Source of the DNA: Cacconaster sp045642485
GTDB taxonomy: Bacteria; Bacteroidota; Bacteroidia; Bacteroidales; UBA932
Assembly (NCBI GenBank): GCA_045642485.1
Contig: JAZUIV010000057.1
Location: forward strand, 1-18,473
DNA: 18,473 nt
Reading direction: 5' to 3'
The translations under genes and the position numbers were made by a program. Below are positions 13,374 through 18,473 of this stretch, in pieces. Each line of letters starts with the position of its first letter. Within the stretch, counting starts at the first letter, position 1. Below the pieces are notes generated by a model. That model worked only from the letters and a program-made list of their open reading frames with translations, was not told the DNA's origin and searched no databases.

Positions 13374-15716
13374 ATGAAAAAAGCGGCAATCCTACTCTCC
13401 ATACTCTGCCTCTGCACACTTGCGGCGGCACAGTCACATTCAGATTACGTAAACCCATTCATCGGCACAGATGGGATGGGCCACACATTCCCAGGTGCCT
13501 GCGTCCCCTTCGGAGGAGTACAGCTCAGTCCGGATACCGACACCATTCCCCATAACGTGAGTGGCAAATATCAGCCTGAAGTCTATGAGACCTGTGCCGG
13601 ATACCGGTATTCCGCCCCGACAATCGTAGGCTTCAGCCACACTCACTTCAGCGGCACGGGTCATTCCGACCTCGGCGACATTCTGGTGATGCCGGCAACG
13701 GGAGAGGTCAGGCTGAATCCCGGCACAGCATCCAATCCCGACAGCGGATACCGTTCCAGGTTCTCTCACGACGGAGAGAAAGCTACGCCCGGCTATTATG
13801 AAGTGACACTTGCAGATTACGGCATTCGTGCGCAACTCACAGCCACGCAGCGTGCCGGCATCCACAAATATACCTTCCCTGAAGGCAAGGACGGTCACAT
13901 CGTAATCGATCTTGACAGGGGAATTTACAATTACGACGGCAAGACCCTATGGGCCGAAATCAGGGTTGTTTCTCCCACCGTGATTACCGGCTACCGAATT
14001 ACCAGCGGCTGGGCGCGCACCAATTACACCTTTTTCGCCATTGAATTCTCCCAGCCCATCACGGAATACGGTTATGAAGACCGCGAAAGAATCGACTACA
14101 AGGGAGGCTGGAGCAAGTTCAGCCAGTACCGCAATTTCCCGGAAATGGCCGGTCGCAAGATTGCAGCGTATTTCAAGTTCAATACCGCGGCAGAGAGTGA
14201 ACTTACAATGAAGGTGGCTCTCTCAGCCACAGGTCAGGATGGCGCACTGCGCAACCTCAGGGCGGAAACAGCCGGCAAATCCTTCGAGACGCTGGCATCC
14301 GAAGCCAAGGACGCCTGGGACAAGGAACTCTCTTGCATAGATGTCGAGGGCACTTACGACCAGAAAGTGATGTTCTATACATCCCTCTATCACACAATGA
14401 TCAATCCATCCATCTATATGGACGTGGACGGCAGATACCGGGGTCTCGACCACGGCATCCATCAGGCTGACGGCTGGACCAACTACACCGTCTTCTCGCT
14501 ATGGGACACCTATCGTGCCGAACATCCTTTCCTAACCCTTATGAAACCGGACAGGGAGAGCGATATGGTGAAGTCGATGATTGCCCACTGGGAGCAGAGC
14601 GTCCACCATATGCTGCCCGTATGGAGCCATATGGCCAACGAAAACTGGTGTATGAGTGGATACCACGCAGTGTCAGTGCTTGCTGATGCCATTGCCAAAG
14701 GCTTGGATATCAACAAAGAAGAAGCAATAGAGGCAATGACTGCCACCTCATCCGTTCCCTATTATTGCGGGCTTGGGGATTATATCAGACTCGGATACGT
14801 TCCGCTGGACAACATCGCGACTGCCGCATCCAACACACTCGAATACTCTTATGATGACTGGAGTGTCTTTGCAGCCGCGATACTCGTGGGAGACAAGGAC
14901 GTCGAGGACGAATATGCCAAACGCGCTCTCAACTACAGGAACATCTACGACCAATCCATCGGATTCGCACGCCCCAGATATTCGGACGGCAAATTCAAAT
15001 CCGAATTCGACCCTCAGATGACCTTCGGAGAAGGGTTCATCGAGGGAAATTCCCTGAATTTCTCCTTCCATGCGCCTCAGGACGTATATGGAATAATGGA
15101 GCTTATGGGAGGAGAGCAGAAATTCACGGCCAACCTTGACGGACTTTTCGGAATGGAACTCGATCCCAAGTACTATGCAGACAACGAGGACATCGAGGCC
15201 GACTGTCTCATAGGTGGCTACGTTCACGGCAACGAACCCAGCCATCACATCCCATATCTGTACGCCTGGACTTCCCAGCCCTGGAAAACACAGTATTGGC
15301 TCCGCGTCATTATGAATAGCAAATACCGCAACGATATGCACGGGCTCGGAGGCAACGATGACTGCGGCCAGATGTCAGCCTGGTACATATTCTCTGCTCT
15401 GGGATTCTATCCCGTATGTCCCGGAACGGACGAATATGTGCTCGGAGCGCCCTACGTTCCCTATGCAAAAGTCAGTCTGCCCAATGGCAACTCACTGGAA
15501 ATCAAAGCCCCGGGTGTCAGCGACAAGAACTGCTACGTCAAGGAGGCTTACCTCAATGGCAAACCCTACGGCAAGATGTACATCAAGCATTCGGACATCC
15601 TAAACGGAGGTTGCCTGGAGTTTACAATGAGTTCCAAACCCAATAGGAAACGCGGCATTAAAACGGAAGACAAACCCTATTCCATGACTGATGGAAACGG
15701 ATATGCTACATTCTAA
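13374..15716 (+). CDS. GH92 exo-alpha-mannosidase, secreted
   Basis: 780 residues, normal for GH92. The signal peptide is MKKAAILLSILCLCTLAAAQ, with likely cleavage after AAA, so the enzyme should be periplasmic. The family is recognised from the start: DYVNPFIGTDGMGHTFPGACVPFGGVQLSPD, then GYRYSAPTIVGFSHTHFSGTGHSDLGD. The C-terminal domain has FGEGFIEGNSLNFSF (Glu557), GYVHGNEPSHHIPYLYAW (Glu622) and GLGGNDDCGQMSAWYIFSALGFYPV, whose Asp662/Asp663 correspond to the catalytic base region of BT3990-type enzymes. GH92 enzymes are Ca2+-dependent, inverting alpha-mannosidases, most often alpha-1,2 or alpha-1,3. Which linkage is cut here cannot be told. The gene appears to have its own promoter and follows the operon on the same strand with a 392-base gap holding the lactonase remnant. 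Confidence 0.93.
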   Translation: MKKAAILLSILCLCTLAAAQSHSDYVNPFIGTDGMGHTFPGACVPFGGVQLSPDTDTIPHNVSGKYQPEVYETCAGYRYSAPTIVGFSHTHFSGTGHSDLGDILVMPATGEVRLNPGTASNPDSGYRSRFSHDGEKATPGYYEVTLADYGIRAQLTATQRAGIHKYTFPEGKDGHIVIDLDRGIYNYDGKTLWAEIRVVSPTVITGYRITSGWARTNYTFFAIEFSQPITEYGYEDRERIDYKGGWSKFSQYRNFPEMAGRKIAAYFKFNTAAESELTMKVALSATGQDGALRNLRAETAGKSFETLASEAKDAWDKELSCIDVEGTYDQKVMFYTSLYHTMINPSIYMDVDGRYRGLDHGIHQADGWTNYTVFSLWDTYRAEHPFLTLMKPDRESDMVKSMIAHWEQSVHHMLPVWSHMANENWCMSGYHAVSVLADAIAKGLDINKEEAIEAMTATSSVPYYCGLGDYIRLGYVPLDNIATAASNTLEYSYDDWSVFAAAILVGDKDVEDEYAKRALNYRNIYDQSIGFARPRYSDGKFKSEFDPQMTFGEGFIEGNSLNFSFHAPQDVYGIMELMGGEQKFTANLDGLFGMELDPKYYADNEDIEADCLIGGYVHGNEPSHHIPYLYAWTSQPWKTQYWLRVIMNSKYRNDMHGLGGNDDCGQMSAWYIFSALGFYPVCPGTDEYVLGAPYVPYAKVSLPNGNSLEIKAPGVSDKNCYVKEAYLNGKPYGKMYIKHSDILNGGCLEFTMSSKPNRKRGIKTEDKPYSMTDGNGYATF

Positions 15717-15856
15717 TAGCGTATTGCGTAAGGTTGTCATTCATATAGACGAAAGATAATTGGCCGAAGTGGATTCATTTGTACATATGGATGATTTTGA
15801 CGTACTGCGAACATTGTAACAAGCTAATGACCAGTGCATTATAAGCGTGTTTCGAC

Positions 15857-15955
15857 TATTTTTGCAGAATGCCGATTTTGACACAACCGGCCACTGACGG
15901 TATTCTGTAGGGAATAAAGAAAATGAGCCATAATTCGAAAAGGATCGAGTTATAG
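15857..15955 (+). other. Promoter-like element with two very short reading frames
   Basis: The 261-base gap after GH92 holds a perfect TAnnTTTG (TATTTTTG, 15857-15864) on the plus strand. Four bases later an ATG opens a 13-residue frame (MPILTQPATDGIL, 15869-15910), and then a 10-residue frame follows (MSHNSKRIEL, 15923-15955). No real gene follows in this direction, since the next gene is on the minus strand. This may be the promoter and start of a lost gene, a leader peptide, or chance. I see no convincing terminator in the gap. Confidence 0.2.
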
Positions 15956-15977
15956 CTCAAGGATGTTTCTTTGAATC

Positions 15978-17477
15978 TTATTCGTTGACTATCCAAATTC
16001 CACCATCTTCTTTGGAATATCTTATTTTTCCCTCTTTTTTAAGTTTCGTCAAATGATATTTAGCTCCATCTTTTGTGATGCCGCACATCTTGGCGAGGCC
16101 CAAGGTAGAAACATTCGGTGTAGATTTTATGATTTGGATTATCTTTTCCCGCGTATTTTGTTTGTCCTCAATTGGGGTAGTGCCTGGGGTAGTATCTGGG
16201 GTAGTACTACCCTGATTATCCATTGACGAGTTCTGACCTATCATCAATGTCAACTCAACCCTGTCGGGATCATATTTCTCTCGAATCCGGGGCTTCGGCC
16301 AATGGTTGAATTCCCAACCCTTGGCAATGGTGTCGGCACCGCTCCCTGCACGTTCACCGCCACCTATAAATCCGAAAATCTTCTGAATAGTAGCGTTCCT
16401 GCAGATGCTTGTGCCTCCCTCAAAGTACTGCTCAACAGACACCAGCATCGAACCTGGATTGGCAAATACCAACCTGTCGGTGTATCTATCGATGGTGATG
16501 GTGCTGGGAAGGAAGAAATTTGAGTGTACAATGGTGTTCACAATAGCTTCTCGCAAGGCCTTGTGAGCCGGCGTATCATCCACCCTTGAACCGTTTTCCA
16601 ACTTGAAAGGAACAGGAAGAGCAGAATACATCTTCATATACACGCGAGTATAGAACTGGTATAGATTCGGTTCCCAATAACCGTCAGGATAAACCCTGTC
16701 AGTCCATCTTACCGCAGGGTCGCTACTGAGTCTTTCCCTGTAGTCAATGTAATAATTCGGTAAAGCGTCCAGAATGCCCTGCCAGGTACCAAATACAAGA
16801 ACACCTGCAAGAGTAAACCCTTCGTCTCCGGTCTCCTTGTCTTTCCCATATGCTCCAATCTTAGTAAGGAAATCAATGTCCTCAAGTTGATTCCAAGGAT
16901 GGTCATCGTGCTTCCCTTTGAAAACCTGACGATACTGGTGCACTGTAGTTATGTCGATATCATCGCCAAGTTTGAAATTGCGGACAATCTTCCTGTCAAG
17001 CGGATTGCTTTTCGCTTGAGAATCGGCGAACATCGTCCTCACCCCGTCATCGCCAAGTAGGTAGTCTCCTTCGTGCCTACGAACGAAAGTGTGTCCGAAA
17101 GGATTAAAAGTCAAATATACGGGTCTTTGAGAGTAAATTGCTCTGGGAATGTGGACAACGAGAATTGCGGAACCTTCAAACTCCGTATCAATCACGTCTT
17201 TGTCTTGGGTGAGGCAGATGCTAACTTTGCTGCGGTTATTCACGTCATCCCAATACTGCTTCTTGTAGAAGGTAATCTGCTCTTTTGAGAGTCTATCGGG
17301 AAAGAACTTGTGATTCTTCTCCTTGATTCCGAGAACGATAATGCCCCCATCTGTGTTGCCGAAAGCGGAATAAGTCTCCCAGAAACTTCCCGGAAATCCT
17401 CCCGCAGCACTTTTGAACTCGATTTCAGTGCTTTCGCCCTTGCGGCATAGGTCTTTTATAAAAGCAGTCAATTCCAT
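15978..17477 (-). CDS. AlbA_2 (Schlafen-like) / ATPase / winged-helix predicted regulator
   Basis: 499 residues in three parts. Residues 10-150 are an AlbA_2 domain: ESTEIEFKSAAGGFPG and AFGNTDGGIIVLGIKE. Residues about 300-410 are a HATPase_c_4-type domain, with N-box-like HKALREAIVNTIVHSNF (306-321) and the glycine segment GGGERAGSGAD (372-382). A Thr/Pro linker (425-435) leads to a winged helix (about 440-499, with TLGLAKMCGITKDGAKYHLTKLKKEGKI). This architecture is common in Bacteroidota, usually annotated as putative transcriptional regulator or ATP-binding protein, and sometimes lies in defence or mobile regions. The function is not established. It is cytosolic. Its start is divergent from the small gene at 17551, with 73 bases between them. 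Nothing links it to the glycan genes. Confidence 0.82.
   Translation of the reverse strand: MELTAFIKDLCRKGESTEIEFKSAAGGFPGSFWETYSAFGNTDGGIIVLGIKEKNHKFFPDRLSKEQITFYKKQYWDDVNNRSKVSICLTQDKDVIDTEFEGSAILVVHIPRAIYSQRPVYLTFNPFGHTFVRRHEGDYLLGDDGVRTMFADSQAKSNPLDRKIVRNFKLGDDIDITTVHQYRQVFKGKHDDHPWNQLEDIDFLTKIGAYGKDKETGDEGFTLAGVLVFGTWQGILDALPNYYIDYRERLSSDPAVRWTDRVYPDGYWEPNLYQFYTRVYMKMYSALPVPFKLENGSRVDDTPAHKALREAIVNTIVHSNFFLPSTITIDRYTDRLVFANPGSMLVSVEQYFEGGTSICRNATIQKIFGFIGGGERAGSGADTIAKGWEFNHWPKPRIREKYDPDRVELTLMIGQNSSMDNQGSTTPDTTPGTTPIEDKQNTREKIIQIIKSTPNVSTLGLAKMCGITKDGAKYHLTKLKKEGKIRYSKEDGGIWIVNE
16173..16208. repeat. Three tandem 12-base repeats inside the regulator gene
   Basis: TGGGGTAGTGCC, TGGGGTAGTATC and TGGGGTAGTACT follow one another without gaps. 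On the coding strand they encode the TTPD-TTPG-TTPI type linker between the ATPase and winged-helix domains. Because 12 is a multiple of three, copy changes would vary linker length without breaking the frame. Confidence 0.7.
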
Positions 17478-17484
17478 ATCCCTG

Positions 17485-17492
17485 CAAATTTA
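17485..17492 (-). promoter_or_regulatory. Predicted -7 element of the AlbA_2 regulator
   Basis: The minus strand reads TAAATTTG, a perfect TAnnTTTG, seven bases before the ATG at 17477. No good -33 element is seen at the normal distance. The leader would be very short. Confidence 0.35.
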
Positions 17493-17550
17493 ATCATTCT
17501 TATCGAACTCACTATCAACTTTTCAATAATTCATTTAAACCCAAATCATC

Positions 17551-17880
17551 ATGGATTTTTCAAACAGAATTGACACGCAGCGGCGGACTGCCGTGTACGT
17601 GCGCTTCGTTGACGGTAGCGAGCGCTGGGGTACCATCAAGAACGTTCGCTACGCCAAAAAGGAGGTGAAGCGCGACGGCGAATACCGATACACTATGGGA
17701 TTTTCCGGCTGGTTCATCAATAACGACAGGCTCACCATTTCATATGACAAGGCAGCCCATACAATTACGGAAAAGCAAACCGATGGGAAGAAGACCTATA
17801 CTTTCGAAGAGTATGACGCTATTGTTCAAGAACGAAAGCAGACGGACTTCTTCGAGCCGTATGTTTTCGATGTAAGGTAA
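17551..17880 (+). CDS. Small protein of unknown function
   Basis: 109 residues, starting MDFSNRIDTQRRTAVYVRFVDGSERWGTIKN, with no signal peptide and no membrane segment. The alternating hydrophobic and charged pattern (TAVYVRFVDGSERWG, YRYTMGFSGWFINNDRLTISYD, HTITEKQTDGKKTYTFEEYDAIV) suggests a small beta-rich, soluble fold. I do not recognise a family. The A-rich sequence AACCCAAATCATC precedes the ATG, as is usual in this phylum. It diverges from the AlbA_2 regulator and is followed by a structured region. Codon composition looks protein-like, so a real gene is likely. Confidence 0.7.
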   Translation: MDFSNRIDTQRRTAVYVRFVDGSERWGTIKNVRYAKKEVKRDGEYRYTMGFSGWFINNDRLTISYDKAAHTITEKQTDGKKTYTFEEYDAIVQERKQTDFFEPYVFDVR

Positions 17881-17967
17881 AATGCGCCTCGTAACTCTTG
17901 CTAGAGTCAGCGAAATGTCACAAACCCAGTACTCTCCGCGAAAGAAGAAAGTAATCTGTTGAACTTA

Positions 17968-18050
17968 GTCGCGCAGGCGCGACGTGCCGTAGCGGCTGGA
18001 ACCAAGCCTTTCTGACGAAGCTTCAGCGGAGGAAGAAGGGCTTGACCGCT
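17968..18050. ncRNA. Candidate structured RNA or GC-rich dispersed repeat
   Basis: In a 287-base gap, GTCGCGC (17968-17974) and GCGCGAC (17977-17983) form a tight hairpin. Further on, AGCGG (17991-17995) pairs with CCGCT (18046-18050). Inside that, AAGCCTTTCT (18004-18013) pairs with AGAAGGGCTT (18034-18043) over ten pairs with one G-U. The stretch is much more GC-rich than its surroundings. It could be a small RNA, the folded 3' end of the upstream gene, or a copy of a dispersed repeat. No known RNA class is recognised. Confidence 0.4.
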
Positions 18051-18167
18051 TTGTCTTATATTGTGTTCCGCTTATGACAATCATTGTGATATAATTTTTG
18101 CTGATTTCTTTGACGCATTTAGCATTGTTCTGTATTTATAGGGCAGAAACAACAATTCTATGAAGTC

Positions 18168-18473
18168 ATGAAGGTTATAAGAACTCTATCATTATTATTG
18201 GCAGGCGTATGCTTGCTTGCTGTATCCTGTTCAAAAATGGAAGTTACACAGGGCAATATCATCGGCACATGGGCTGAATCGTATGAAGGATATCCGTATT
18301 ATGCCCCTGATGGATTCCTCGATTGGACATTCAACACCAATAATACTGCCGACATTCATGTTTATGACGTATTTGCAGGCACGAATGACTATTCACGTTC
18401 TTTCTCTGTGGAAAACGGAAAGATTATCCTCGGTCCGTATGAGTCGGTAGAGGGTGAAGGTATAAATAATCAA
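18168..18473 (+). CDS. N-terminal part of a secreted lipoprotein (cut by window end)
   Basis: From ATG 18168 the frame stays open to the last base (102 residues). The start MKVIRTLSLLLAGVCLLAVSCSKME is a lipoprotein signal peptide with lipobox VSC (Cys21). The mature part begins VTQGNIIGTWAESYEGYPYYAPDGFLDWTFNTNNTADI, whose GTW plus beta-strand pattern recalls small lipocalin-like lipoproteins of Bacteroidota. An earlier ATG at 18160 stops after three codons, so 18168 is the start. The function is unknown. Confidence 0.7.
   Translation, partial: MKVIRTLSLLLAGVCLLAVSCSKMEVTQGNIIGTWAESYEGYPYYAPDGFLDWTFNTNNTADIHVYDVFAGTNDYSRSFSVENGKIILGPYESVEGEGINNQ

Noticed and set aside
16173..16208. CRISPR-like or regulatory direct repeats
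   Set aside because: The copies are contiguous without spacers and encode an in-frame Thr/Pro linker.
18217..18450. 77-residue plus-strand frame at the right edge
   Set aside because: Out of frame with the lipoprotein gene starting at 18168, which has a clear signal peptide and lipobox.

Overview
The window looks like a piece of a gut-type Bacteroidales (Bacteroidota) chromosome. The signs are secreted lipoproteins with Bacteroidota-style lipoboxes, genes with almost no Shine-Dalgarno sequence, promoters of the Bacteroides type (TTTG, about 19 bases, TAnnTTTG), and a dense set of families typical of polysaccharide utilisation (GH31, GH97, GH92, GH43, GH99-like). No SusC/SusD pair, TonB receptor, hybrid two-component sensor or anti-sigma gene lies in the window, so this is either a SusCD-less accessory locus or the edge of a larger one.

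Layout. 1-694: the end of an unknown gene overlapping a helix-turn-helix protein (likely a toxin-antitoxin-like or regulatory pair). 815-3076 (-): lipoprotein GH31 with a repeat-rich upstream region (3081-3376). 3431-3760: broken N-terminal fragment of a RhuM-family gene. 3781-5727 (-): periplasmic GH97. 5728-6160: divergent control region with a 143-bp imperfect palindrome, a textbook promoter and a perfect hairpin. 6161-12981 (+): a tight six-gene run (GH99-like lipoprotein, exported GH43-like propeller, cytosolic mutarotase, exported sialidase-like propeller, GPH sugar symporter, cytosolic GH43). 12991-13329 (-): remains of a 6-phosphogluconolactonase-like gene. 13374-15716 (+): secreted GH92 mannosidase. 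15978-17477 (-): AlbA_2/ATPase/winged-helix regulator. 17551-17880 (+): small unknown protein. 17968-18050: candidate structured RNA or repeat. 18168 to the end (+): start of a lipoprotein.

How it may work together (inference): surface and periplasmic hydrolases (GH31, GH97, GH99-like, the propellers, GH92) trim a complex glycan. The GPH symporter imports a small sugar or disaccharide, and the cytosolic GH43 and mutarotase finish the work inside. The exact glycan cannot be read from sequence; the mannosidase and GH99-like enzyme fit a mannose-containing glycan, while GH43, GH31 and GPH fit plant-type pentose side chains.

The most notable feature not explained by genes is a family of short repeats (core CAGCTTCT/AGAAGCTG, plus a 20-base block CGTGAACCATTTCAAAACAG). 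It recurs in the intergenic gaps of the glycan region, often as inverted pairs, and also marks the edges of both broken genes. It may be a shared operator, an RNA leader element, or a dispersed recombinogenic repeat.
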